Assembly (NCBI GenBank): GCA_002633005.1
Contig: NMRA01000068.1
Span: 607,437 to 671,436, forward strand
Direction of reading: 5' to 3'
DNA length: 64,000 nt
Source: Phoronis australis
Lineage: Eukaryota; Phoronida; Phoronidae
Shown here: positions 55,201-57,600 of the stretch, piece after piece
Position numbering within the stretch: position 1 is the first letter of the stretch
How the letters are laid out: the number at the start of each line of letters is the position of its first letter
Made by a program: the position numbers and the translations under genes
The notes under the pieces: model-generated
Database searches by the model: none
What the model was told of the DNA's origin: nothing
What the model saw: only the letters and a program-made list of their open reading frames with translations

Positions 55201-57031
55201 GATTTTTCCACTGACTTTGACTGCTGTGGCGCCTCCTAGTGGTAGTTTTTTTGTTGAGCCTATGGCTGTAGCTCCTAAACCGTTCGCAGGATCTTAACTA
55301 AATTTAGTAGGTGTATTTATATGATGTTAACTACGGACGAAGACGACTTTCAGACAGATCTGACTACTGGTGTGCCACCTACTGGCAATTTTATTTTTTT
55401 ACGCTTACTTCTGTATCTTTAAAGGTCCTCAAGGTAGTTTCATAAAGTTTGGCATACGGGCATCTGTTAATGGGGTGACGTTATCTTACCTCTTTCAGAG
55501 GGATTCAATCTAGTTTGCGCCACCTGGTGGCCATTTTTATGCTCCCACATATTTATATGTGGACGGATTATTACTGTTTTGGAGTCTGTTTTTTGGCATC
55601 CACCCGTCTATCGACCAAACCGCTTTCAGGATAATTGTGAAAATTTGCATGTGTGTTTTTACTATGAAGTGGACAGCTGACGATGATTTCCCGATAACTT
55701 TGACTATTGTGGCGCCTCCTAGTTGCAGTTTCGTTTTTTTCACGCTCATGGTTGTATATCCTAAACCGTTTGTACAATCTTTAGTAAGTTTAGCAAGTCT
55801 TATTTGTGTGATGTTGACAACGGACGACTACGACTTTCGGATGGATCTGACAATTTTAGTTTAACATTTACCTCTCTGTCTTCAAATGTCCTCAACAGAT
55901 TTTCATGCAATTTTGAATGTAAGCATCTATAGATGAGATTACACTATCCTCCTGTTTTTTGATGGAATAGAGGTATTTTGCGCCATCATTCTAGGGATGG
56001 TTTTGAAACTTGGTGTATACATTCTCACTGTGAAGAGGACGTTTGATGATGGCGACTTTGATTACTGTGGCGCCTCCTAGTGGTAATTTTGCTTTGTTTT
56101 GTGCCCATAGCTGTATCTCCTAAACTCACTGCAGGGTCTTTATATTAAATTTTAGTGTATTTATATGAGGCTAACAACAGACAATGACGACTTTCAGGCG
56201 GATCCAACGAATGCTGTATCCCCAAGTGGTAATTTCATTTTATTTTGTTTCCTTTGTTTCTCTGGAGTTCCTTGACAGATTTTTATGAAATATGGTGAAT
56301 AGTTCTCTATGAAAGAATCGATTTGTTCTCGTTCTCTGATGGATTGTACATTTTGCGCCATCTAGTGGCCATTTTTATGATACAAATATACCCTAATAGC
56401 ACACCATTTGCGATGTATTTGTGGGCGCATTTCAACGCTCTGCGTTGCTCTTGTTTAAATTTTATCCAGTGCACTGCAGTCAGAAACTAAGTGCAAGAGA
56501 TGGCATTGCTGAACGCGCAAATACTGAAGCCGTCGTGGTTCTCGAAGTTTGTGAACGTTGGAAGAAAATAAAGTGACAATGTGTTCCAATATTATATTTT
56601 GAAATAAATCCATCACCCTAGAAAATAATTGTTACTTGTAATATAATTCACATTGCCAAACCAGTTTCTGAACCCGTCGTTTCACGCATTGTTATCGTCT
56701 ATCTTTATATCTAATAATTCGAACACTTGACTTTTTCTGTAGTAGTTCGTATGGCCATTTTTGTCTCTATTAATTGGGACATGAAGCTCTCAAGGGAAAA
56801 ATAGTTCCTACAGTAATGCACGAACTACCTGTTAGAGAAAACACCTTATGTAACCTTTTCCTTCCAAATCAAATGTACATGCTATTGTTCTGAATAAAAT
56901 GTTGTGTCACAGTGTGTAACTGCATTTTTCCCACTAGTTATAGTGATGCACCCTTTTACTGTTAGTTGCCATCTTTTTTACAGATTGCCCTCAAGAATGC
57001 TCTTCTAAAGAGGCAGAAATCAAAGCGCTAA
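7115..57031 (+). CDS. SDAD1: SDAD1 / SDA1 homologue, spliced gene (19 visible coding exons)
   Basis: SDA1 family proteins are nucleolar factors needed for pre-rRNA processing and for maturation and export of the 60S ribosomal subunit. The nineteen exons listed separately join without a stop into 656 codons ending in TAA; human SDAD1 is about 687 residues. Only the N-terminal ~30 residues are absent. The N-terminal half (visible residues 1-330) is helical-repeat-like and nearly colinear with vertebrate SDAD1, including [34 protein letters not shown] and FYPFLQRF. Acidic stretches follow [11 protein letters not shown] (about residues 195-206) and [15 protein letters not shown] (about 470-485). 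The C-terminus is basic, with [16 protein letters not shown] and RQKSKR, as expected for a nucleolar protein. Introns range from about 0.2 to 7.7 kb and are full of transposons. All seen junctions are GT-AG. The exon order and phases are seen directly; the function is known for the family. Confidence 0.97.
7528..7626 (+). CDS. SDAD1: SDAD1 visible exon 2
   Basis: Encodes 33 residues, [15 protein letters not shown] through LDPEIRM. This corresponds to the AQISHCYPEYL...LDPDLRM region of human SDAD1. Acceptor ATTTTAG, donor GTAAAA, phase 0 at both ends. Confidence 0.96.
7903..8085 (+). CDS. SDAD1: SDAD1 visible exon 3
   Basis: Encodes 61 residues, [15 protein letters not shown] through [12 protein letters not shown]. 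It contains the highly conserved [10 protein letters not shown] and [14 protein letters not shown] stretches. Acceptor TTGTCTAG, donor GTAGGT, phase 0 at both ends. Confidence 0.97.
8125..10041 (+). repeat. Dominant modular repeat, copy 1 (interrupted by a hAT element)
   Basis: The 5' tip is cgcacccacatatttatatg followed by tggacgcattatgcc, a palindrome around 'cacatatttatatgtg'. A GTCC-rich tract follows. Internal modules repeat 'ttcatgaaattt...gtgccccctagtggcaattt' and 'gcgccacttagtggccattt'. The 3' end is a hairpin, caacgctttgcgttg, then ctgttgtt. It lies in the intron between visible exons 3 and 4 and is split by the insertion at 8383-9412. Confidence 0.8.
8383..9412. mobile_element. hAT-type non-autonomous element with 8-bp target duplication
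   Basis: CTTCAAAG occurs directly before (8375-8382) and after (9413-9420) a 1030-bp insertion. Its ends are CAGGGCTTTATCC and the reverse complement of CAGGCCTTCG. The host is the dominant repeat, whose other copies read 'tatcttcaaaggtcctc' without interruption, so the empty site is known. An 8-bp duplication with CAG termini is diagnostic of hAT. No transposase is present. Confidence 0.85.
10351..10590 (+). mobile_element. tRNA-derived SINE with LINE-like 3' tail
   Basis: A Pol III box A-like stretch, gtggcctagtgcgttgag, and box B-like aggttcgagtgcc lie about 30 bp apart in a tRNA-like head. The body is unrelated to tRNA. The tail atcagaccacttgcact followed by T-rich sequence matches the LINE 3' UTR near 6477-6493 (atcagaccaccagcact) at 15 of 17 bases. 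The dominant repeat copy 2 begins directly after it. Confidence 0.75.
10592..11896 (+). repeat. Dominant modular repeat, copy 2
   Basis: The 5' palindrome is decayed (cccaaatgtttatttgcg) but gcattatgccatcat is intact. A tract of GTCC units and at least six '...cctagtggcaattt / tagtggccattt' modules follow. The 3' end is cttcgcattgctcttgt. Confidence 0.8.
11897..12339. other. Intron sequence with a short imperfect tandem
   Basis: Between about 12150 and 12330 a unit of roughly 55-60 bp, containing 'accaaggtactgttatgtcctgg' and 'catcattgttctt', recurs three to four times. Nothing else is recognised before exon 4. Confidence 0.45.
12340..12405 (+). CDS. SDAD1: SDAD1 visible exon 4
   Basis: Encodes 22 residues, [20 protein letters not shown] then SL, equivalent to human [21 protein letters not shown]. 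Acceptor GGTTTTCAG, donor GTAGGT, phase 0 at both ends. The preceding 4.3 kb intron holds two copies of the dominant repeat, a nested hAT element and a SINE. Confidence 0.97.
12406..12862. other. Intron, unassigned
   Basis: No coding, RNA or repeat signal was recognised between exon 4 and the minisatellite. Confidence 0.4.
12863..13690. repeat. Minisatellite, about 95-120 bp units
   Basis: The core 'gacgtcagcaacaggctcac' recurs in diverged form near 12865, 12959, 13053, 13160, 13279, 13389, 13498 and 13663. Each is followed by 'gcatttcaactaattcaact', 'attcccactaatcgctgcg' and 'ccacctgcag'. The units differ by substitutions and small indels, so the array is old. Confidence 0.8.
13691..15383. 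other. Intron with one unidentified minus-strand open frame
   Basis: A 179-codon minus-strand open frame spans 13915-14454, with a shorter plus-strand frame at 13943-14167 over the same bases. Neither has a domain I recognise and there is no inverted repeat around them. The region is less AT-rich than its neighbours, which is compatible with an old transposon fragment. Confidence 0.35.
15384..15476 (+). CDS. SDAD1: SDAD1 visible exon 5
   Basis: Encodes 31 residues, [20 protein letters not shown] through TACFSKVTK, nearly identical to the human block. Acceptor GAACAG, donor GTGAGT, phase 0 at both ends. Confidence 0.97.
15726..15797 (+). CDS. SDAD1: SDAD1 visible exon 6
   Basis: Encodes 24 residues, [20 protein letters not shown] followed by SEDE. 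It matches the human ILVAALTFFLGKDEDE block leading into the first acidic linker. Acceptor AATCTCAG, donor GTACTT, phase 0 at both ends. Confidence 0.94.
15798..18562. other. Large intron, 5' part, unassigned apart from a solo repeat tip
   Basis: No exon or family was recognised except a solo 5' tip of the dominant repeat near 17467-17500 (ccacatatttaatgtgg then acgcattatgcggtca). The rest is AT-rich. Confidence 0.4.
17467..17500 (+). repeat. Solo 5' tip of the dominant repeat
   Basis: tccacatatttaatgtggac followed by gcattatgcgg matches the palindromic first ~35 bp of the dominant repeat. None of the downstream modules follow. Confidence 0.65.
18563..19690 (+). repeat. Dominant modular repeat, copy 3 (5' tip lost, carries a ~250-bp insertion)
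   Basis: It starts in the gtccgtccgacg tract and lacks the palindrome. It shows the standard modules to the 3' hairpin end cgttgctcttgtt. Within it, about 18985-19240 does not match other copies. These read '...gattgtgaaaattggcatgtatgttc' without interruption, so that stretch is an insertion. Confidence 0.75.
19896..21286. mobile_element. Unclassified inverted-repeat element with 'accgccca' subterminal repeats
   Basis: acgttcgggtttacgcc at the left pairs with the reverse complement of the right end near 21262-21280 (catgttcgggtaaacgcc). 'aaccgcccatcccc' and 'aaccacccatccccgaac' recur near the ends. A partial TTAA-type element (19984 onward) is nested inside it. No transposase was seen. Confidence 0.5.
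19984..20240 (+). mobile_element. Partial copy of the second TTAA (Kolobok-like) family
   Basis: TTAA at 19980-19983 is followed by AGGAGAATGCTGCCC and about 250 bp closely similar to 38133-38390. This includes ctcgataatggcacgttc, gacggcagacgg and caccaataaatcacc. The matching right end was not found nearby, so the copy is truncated. Confidence 0.75.
21287..21744. other. Intron, unassigned
   Basis: AT-rich sequence with no recognised signal. Confidence 0.4.
21745..22740 (+). repeat. Dominant modular repeat, diverged copy 4
   Basis: The 5' tip is acccagacatgtacatgtgg then gtacattgtgccgacat, an altered palindrome with the conserved cattgtgcc context. Modules with 'tgtatctcc', 'ttcataaaatttgg' and 'ctcttgtgggaatttt' follow. 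It is more diverged than other copies and the 3' end is not clear. Confidence 0.6.
22845..22946 (+). CDS. SDAD1: SDAD1 visible exon 7
   Basis: Encodes 34 residues, [20 protein letters not shown] then [14 protein letters not shown]. This aligns with human DDGPTARDLLVQYATGKK...KAMKVLK, a variable, lysine-rich linker. Acceptor TATTTTAG, donor GTAAAC, phase 0 at both ends. The preceding intron is about 7 kb. Confidence 0.93.
22947..25516. other. Intron, unassigned
   Basis: Contains a slightly GC-richer stretch at about 23100-23640 with a weak direct repeat (aatgcgcattg at 23216 and 23556). No supported gene or element. Confidence 0.4.
25517..25720 (+). repeat. Dominant modular repeat, short copy
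   Basis: The intact palindromic tip cacccacatatttatatgtg then ggtgcatactgtcatc is followed by a single module ending 'gccctctagtggcat'. Then similarity ends. Confidence 0.75.
25721..27409. other. Intron, unassigned
   Basis: AT-rich; no exon, RNA gene or repeat family recognised. Confidence 0.4.
27410..28411 (+). repeat. Dominant modular repeat, 5'-truncated copy
   Basis: It begins inside the family at 'ttccttgatggatttttatg' and carries several 'ctagtggccattt' modules. It ends with gtgggcgcatttcaatgctc then tgcattgctcttgt. Confidence 0.75.
28713..30212 (+). repeat. Dominant modular repeat, near-complete copy
   Basis: It has the full 5' tip (tgcgcccacatatttatatg then tggacgcattatgctgtcat), a GTCC tract, about ten modules alternating gtgccccctagtggcaattt and gccacctagtggccattttt, and a 3' end of tgggcgcatttgaacgctcc then gagttgctcttgt. 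About 1.5 kb; it is a good reference copy. Confidence 0.85.
30213..30681. other. Intron, unassigned
   Basis: Inverted echoes of 'aacagttcgttattg' (near 30395) and 'caataacgaactgt' (near 30475) indicate a small fold-back structure. Nothing else is seen before exon 8. Confidence 0.4.
30682..30751 (+). CDS. SDAD1: SDAD1 visible exon 8
   Basis: Encodes [20 protein letters not shown] then DPQ plus one base, aligning with human [20 protein letters not shown]. The acceptor follows a T-run ending CCAG; donor GTAAGC. It enters in phase 0 and leaves in phase 1. The preceding intron is about 7.7 kb, the largest in the gene. Confidence 0.96.
30793..32390. mobile_element. TA-flanked DNA element with GCCCTAATAAG-type inverted ends
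   Basis: TA at 30791-30792 and 32391-32392 flank ccgtatttgccctaataagt at the left and the reverse complement ...cttattagggcgaatatgg at the right. Subterminal GCCC-rich repeats (tgcccatgcccctgtaagtg) are present. A TA duplication points to Tc1/mariner-like or a similar superfamily. No transposase was recognised and the copy carries a tRNA-like sequence at 31281-31358. Length 1598 bp. Confidence 0.7.
31281..31358 (-). mobile_element. tRNA-like sequence, probably a SINE head
   Basis: The minus strand reads gggtcctcagtagctcagtg, gtgagagcactagaccgg and ggtttgattccc, i.e. a good box A (tagctcagtggtgagagc) and box B. The cloverleaf is imperfect: the anticodon stem has a mismatch and the T stem is poor. 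I therefore call it tRNA-derived rather than a functional tRNA gene. Confidence 0.55.
32755..33337. mobile_element. hAT-type non-autonomous element, 583 bp, 8-bp target duplication
   Basis: GTGGTTAC at 32747-32754 and 33338-33345 flanks a segment starting CAGTGTTTGAA and ending with the reverse complement of CAGCATTCAAAA. Subterminal inverted similarity includes 'gggccagttggtctgaaaag' on the left and 'ggccagtaacctttaaaag' on the right. No ORF of note. Confidence 0.8.
33346..34207. other. Intron, unassigned
   Basis: AT-rich, no recognised signal. Confidence 0.4.
34208..34770 (+). repeat. Dominant modular repeat, internally deleted copy
   Basis: The palindromic tip ccgcccacatgtttacatgt then gggtgcatattgcc carries compensatory changes on both arms. 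Three modules and an abbreviated 3' end (ggtgcatgtgtgggcgcatt then tcaatgcgttgtt) follow. Confidence 0.8.
34771..35197. other. Intron, unassigned
   Basis: No recognised signal before exon 9. Confidence 0.4.
35198..35301 (+). CDS. SDAD1: SDAD1 visible exon 9
   Basis: Completes the split codon to Asp and encodes [20 protein letters not shown] then [14 protein letters not shown]. This matches human [35 protein letters not shown]. Acceptor GTTGTAG, donor GTAGGT; it leaves in phase 0. Confidence 0.97.
35302..37975. other. Intron with a short imperfect tandem
   Basis: Two units of about 65 bp occur at 36963-37021 and 37028-37087: agaagtatacacatcc...catgcacgtggaaaacat and agaggtatgcacaacc...catgcacgtggagggcat. 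A weaker third lies just upstream. The rest is unassigned. Confidence 0.45.
37976..38033 (+). CDS. SDAD1: SDAD1 visible exon 10
   Basis: Encodes [19 protein letters not shown] plus one base, almost identical to human [19 protein letters not shown]. Acceptor CTTTCAG, donor GTAAGT; it leaves in phase 1. A TTAA-flanked transposon begins 99 bp downstream of the donor. Confidence 0.97.
38929..39096 (+). repeat. Exact 84-bp tandem duplication inside the TTAA element
   Basis: 38929-39012 and 39013-39096 are identical over 83 bases from gcgtataaaatcgagtaatt to gcctcggtgcc. Each copy carries a TATAAAA. The lack of divergence implies a recent duplication or gene conversion. It could be a duplicated promoter of the element; that is inference. 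Confidence 0.85.
39342..39440 (+). pseudogene. P2X7 ballast-like ORF remnant (N-terminal part)
   Basis: SSDEDFTGR in one frame, then, after a one-base shift, [19 protein letters not shown]. This parallels SSGDEEFF...GGYMFEPEYNEAEY in the element at 4689-6924. The cysteine motif is lost at the junction with the antisense THAP coding. Confidence 0.6.
39427..39717 (-). CDS. THAP domain ORF, transposon-borne, truncated
   Basis: 97 codons. C8-x4-C13, FFRLP (26-30), W39 and C63-x2-H66-F67 give the C-x4-C-x49-C-x2-H pattern of a THAP zinc finger, a sequence-specific DNA-binding fold. The start [15 protein letters not shown] is typical. The domain is intact in frame up to HFGDSDF; after that the reading enters sequence antisense to the P2X7-like remnant. 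The original protein was therefore a longer transposase cut by an internal deletion. A shortened THAP-only protein could still bind the element ends; that is inference. Confidence 0.75.
   Translation of the reverse strand: MNAAILRCIVPACPNYEAAKKAGIKFFRLPREPGILRKWLAVVKNERYAVNSKYEAMKHLRVCGRHFGDSDFSDGFWLTKELSIRSVACACSWCLS
40113..40171 (+). CDS. SDAD1: SDAD1 visible exon 11
   Basis: Completes the split codon to Glu and encodes [19 protein letters not shown], matching human [20 protein letters not shown]. Acceptor TTTTCAG, donor GTAAGT; it leaves in phase 0. Confidence 0.97.
40172..40452. other. Intron, unassigned
   Basis: No recognised signal between exon 11 and the TA-element end fragment. Confidence 0.4.
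40453..40560 (+). mobile_element. End fragment of the TA-element family
   Basis: tacagtattcaccctaataa then gcacccatgcccctataagc matches the left end of the element at 30793-32390 and, inverted, the fragment ending at 43497. Confidence 0.7.
40561..40910. other. Intron, AT-rich with short repeats
   Basis: 'atacgtaaatatgatata' motifs recur at 40850-40900 and again near 41130-41150. Inverted echoes lie at 42640-42800 (acccaaatgtag, tacgtaaagata). This may be another decayed inverted-repeat element. Confidence 0.35.
40911..41114 (-). mobile_element. tRNA-derived SINE with LINE-like 3' tail
   Basis: The minus strand reads aatgtggcctagtgggatag (box A-like) and gtaggttcaaggtcc (box B-like). After a unique body the tail has gaggcctgcacatgtctg. 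This matches the LINE 3' UTR at about 6442-6459 (gaggcctgcgcacgtctg) at 16 of 18 bases. The head is related to the SINE at 10351. Confidence 0.75.
41115..42149. other. Intron, unassigned
   Basis: No recognised gene; short open frames lack domain features. Confidence 0.35.
42150..42521 (-). pseudogene. Decayed Myb/SANT-like DNA-binding protein gene
   Basis: Minus strand from the ATG at 42519-42521: [23 protein letters not shown], a TAA stop, then [20 protein letters not shown] and RLPKG. After another stop it continues [13 protein letters not shown], with an acidic tail [14 protein letters not shown]-x-x-LL-x-L, then a D/E-rich helix and K-I-x-IYS-x-(I/L) are hallmarks of Myb/SANT-like DNA-binding domains. 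These occur in Harbinger-type transposon accessory proteins and derived host genes. Two or more stops make it non-functional. It sits antisense in the intron before exon 12. Confidence 0.55.
42944..43020 (+). CDS. SDAD1: SDAD1 visible exon 12
   Basis: Encodes [20 protein letters not shown] then EVMAV plus two bases, matching human [26 protein letters not shown]. Acceptor AATTTCAG, donor GTAAGG; it leaves in phase 2. Inverted copies of a TA-element end lie on both sides of it. Confidence 0.96.
43021..43279. other. Intron with a possible cryptic exon
   Basis: A T-rich tract and CACTAG at 43150-43156 precede an open frame reading [20 protein letters not shown] that stops at TAG about 43300. It has no counterpart in SDAD1, so it is not counted as an exon. 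Confidence 0.3.
43280..43497 (-). mobile_element. End fragment of the TA-element family, inverted
   Basis: The reverse complement begins taccatatttgccctaataa then gcgcccatgcccctataagc. It continues with gtgtatacatgcgaaaaatg and ctaaaattctacagtaa, following the left end of the 30793-32390 element for about 200 bp. Confidence 0.75.
43498..44435. other. Intron, unassigned
   Basis: AT-rich; nothing recognised. Confidence 0.4.
44436..44610 (+). CDS. SDAD1: SDAD1 visible exon 13
   Basis: Completes Gly and encodes 58 residues, [20 protein letters not shown] through [10 protein letters not shown]. The human counterpart is [20 protein letters not shown]...NPQMLQKKFR. Acceptor TTTTTCTAG. The donor GTGGGC is non-consensus beyond GT, but the frame continues correctly into GKPT of the next exon. 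Confidence 0.96.
44611..45139. other. Intron, unassigned
   Basis: AT-rich; nothing recognised. Confidence 0.4.
45140..45269 (+). CDS. SDAD1: SDAD1 visible exon 14
   Basis: Encodes 43 residues plus one base, beginning [20 protein letters not shown] and containing [10 protein letters not shown], the human [10 protein letters not shown] signature. Acceptor TTTGACAG, donor GTGAGT; it leaves in phase 1. Confidence 0.96.
45443..46836 (+). repeat. Dominant modular repeat, near-complete copy
   Basis: The tip acgcctacatatttatttgt then ggacgcattatgccgtcat is followed by alternating gtcc/gtct units and about eight modules. The 3' end is catttcaacacttcgcgttg then ctcttgtt. It lies in the intron after exon 14. 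Confidence 0.85.
47003..47590 (+). repeat. Dominant modular repeat, short diverged copy
   Basis: The tip tacccacatattttttgtgg then gtgcattatgctgtcat and a GTCC tract are followed by two standard modules. From 47300 come modules of the type also seen at 50905-51620 ('gaaacttgtctcaggggtat', 'ccctctattggccatgttt'). Confidence 0.7.
47591..48269. other. Intron, unassigned
   Basis: No recognised signal. Confidence 0.4.
48270..48412 (-). mobile_element. Partial copy (one end) of the second TTAA family
   Basis: The reverse complement begins aaaggagaatgccaccaaaa and includes gtgacgtcattgg-like and gacggaggtgctgaaatta motifs shared with 38133-38280 and 19984-20120. The other end is absent. Confidence 0.7.
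48633..48730 (+). CDS. SDAD1: SDAD1 visible exon 15
   Basis: Completes Asp and encodes [20 protein letters not shown] then [12 protein letters not shown]. It matches the human DGWES...ADGEWIDVQHSSDEE acidic segment. Acceptor TTTTCAG, donor GTAATT; it leaves in phase 0. Confidence 0.96.
48969..48991 (+). repeat. (CAA)n microsatellite
   Basis: Seven uninterrupted CAA units. Confidence 0.9.
49233..49625. mobile_element. Fold-back element built of AATAATTACTTT units
   Basis: The outer inverted ends are CCAAATGGGTGAACGTT (49233) and AACGTTCACCCATTTGG (49609-49625). Between them an array of about 20-bp units, 'aataattactttacgccgca', occupies the right two thirds, and the complementary form 'aaagtaattacttacagag' the left third. 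The whole can fold into a long hairpin. It is nested inside the element at 48864-50416. No clear target duplication. Confidence 0.75.
50637..50821 (+). CDS. SDAD1: SDAD1 visible exon 16
   Basis: Encodes 61 residues plus two bases: [40 protein letters not shown], then a basic and acidic stretch with KKSRKRKKE. The human anchor is [20 protein letters not shown]. Acceptor CTGTTAG, donor GTGAGT; it leaves in phase 2. Confidence 0.95.
50905..51620 (+). repeat. Tandem modules related to the dominant repeat
   Basis: 'gcatttctggatgatatcta' recurs in diverged form near 50968, 51143, 51293 and 51464, a period of about 150-175 bp. Each is followed by 'attgaaacttgacacaaagg' and ends in 'cctagtggccattttg'-like sequence. 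The same module type appears at 47300-47580. Confidence 0.7.
51621..52239. other. Intron, unassigned
   Basis: A weak tRNA-like stretch (tgctctaatggtaagtcc then aacttcgatcctcc near 51930-51990) may be a decayed SINE. Nothing else. Confidence 0.35.
52240..52324 (+). CDS. SDAD1: SDAD1 visible exon 17
   Basis: Completes Arg and encodes [20 protein letters not shown] then ESRLATVM, matching human [29 protein letters not shown]. Acceptor CTTACAG, donor GTAAGC; it leaves in phase 0. Confidence 0.97.
52482..53262. mobile_element. Candidate inverted-repeat element with GGTTTAA(C)-rich ends
   Basis: tttcacaaaagtgggtttaa then agttaaaccaggtttaaa at the left faces tggttctgtttaaccacctt then tatgaaac at the right. 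Further 'aaaaccaggtt' and 'acctggtctagg' motifs in both orientations fill the subterminal parts. Target duplication not evident. Confidence 0.45.
53403..53564 (+). CDS. SDAD1: SDAD1 visible exon 18
   Basis: Encodes 54 residues from [20 protein letters not shown] to [10 protein letters not shown]. This is the basic C-terminal block; the human counterpart contains STNKEKKKQKNFMMMRY and KNKRSFREKQ. Acceptor TTGTGCAG, donor GTTAGT, phase 0 at both ends. Confidence 0.95.
53565..54737. other. Intron, mostly unassigned
   Basis: A TA-element end fragment lies at about 54378-54412 (gagcatgggcacttatcagg then acgaatacagta, in the orientation of a right end). The rest is unassigned. Confidence 0.45.
54738..56454 (+). 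repeat. Dominant modular repeat, near-complete copy with an embedded solo tip
   Basis: The tip ctcctacatattgatatatg then gatgcattatgccgtcat is followed by a perfect run of five GTCC units (54786-54805). About eleven modules follow, ending catttcaacgctctgcgttg then ctcttgtt. At 55540-55573 a 34-bp solo palindromic tip interrupts the 'ggccatttttactg' module. Confidence 0.85.
55540..55573 (+). repeat. Solo 5' tip inserted in a module of the dominant repeat
   Basis: tgctcccacatatttatatg then tggacggattatta interrupts a module that reads gccatttttactgttttt in the copy at 45443-46836. Confidence 0.7.
56455..56983. other. Intron, unassigned
   Basis: No recognised signal before the terminal exon. 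Confidence 0.4.
56984..57031 (+). CDS. SDAD1: SDAD1 visible exon 19, terminal exon with stop
   Basis: Encodes [15 protein letters not shown] and TAA, matching human LALRDALLKKRKRMK. The acceptor is a T-rich run ending TACAG. The frame continues exactly from the preceding exon. Confidence 0.95.
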   Translation: MALKNALLKRQKSKR

Positions 57032-57600
57032 ATCATCTGGGTGACGTTGATCTATTTTTATGTCTGCATTCAAGTTGTTTCTACTTTAGTCAGATCGCAT
57101 TGTGCTCTGTGAACGTCACATACATCTATGGTTTATACTCGGGTAGTTGATGCATTATCTGAAGATGGAAACTTTGGATTTTGTTCCTATTTGGCCCCAA
57201 TGTGTAGCTCAGGCATCTCCAGCTAACGCTCAAATTTGGTGACTTGTCCTACATCAGCGTTCAAGGTCACAGCAAGAAAATCAGATTTAACTTGAATTGT
57301 TGAATGTGATATCTCAAGAATGGAGCTTTTGATTTTGCCCACATTTTACTGAGGTGTTCATGGGGGCAACTCCAGGCACCAATCAAATTTGGTGACCTAG
57401 ACATCATTTCCAGGCCACAGTGAGAAAATATGGTTTGTGAAAATGTTTTTATTAGAAACTGTTTTTGTTTAATATGGTAGAAGCTTTGTTTTGTTTGTAT
57501 TTTGTATAAACAAGTAGATGCGGCTTATAGTGTTGACACAGGTGGAGATGTCATCTTGATGACTATGATGGTAATGAATAAAAAGTAAAGAAAATTGCAC
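57032..57600 (+). other. SDAD1: SDAD1 3' untranslated region, candidate
   Basis: Sequence following the stop codon. It contains two diverged units of about 150 bp ('caaatttggtgac...cacagcaagaaaat' near 57232 and near 57385). AATAAA at 57577-57582 is the clearest downstream poly(A) signal I see, about 550 bp after the stop. The true transcript end cannot be set from sequence alone. Confidence 0.4.
57577..57582 (+). terminator. Candidate poly(A) signal AATAAA
   Basis: Canonical hexamer downstream of the SDAD1 stop, with GT-rich sequence not obvious after it. Confidence 0.35.
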
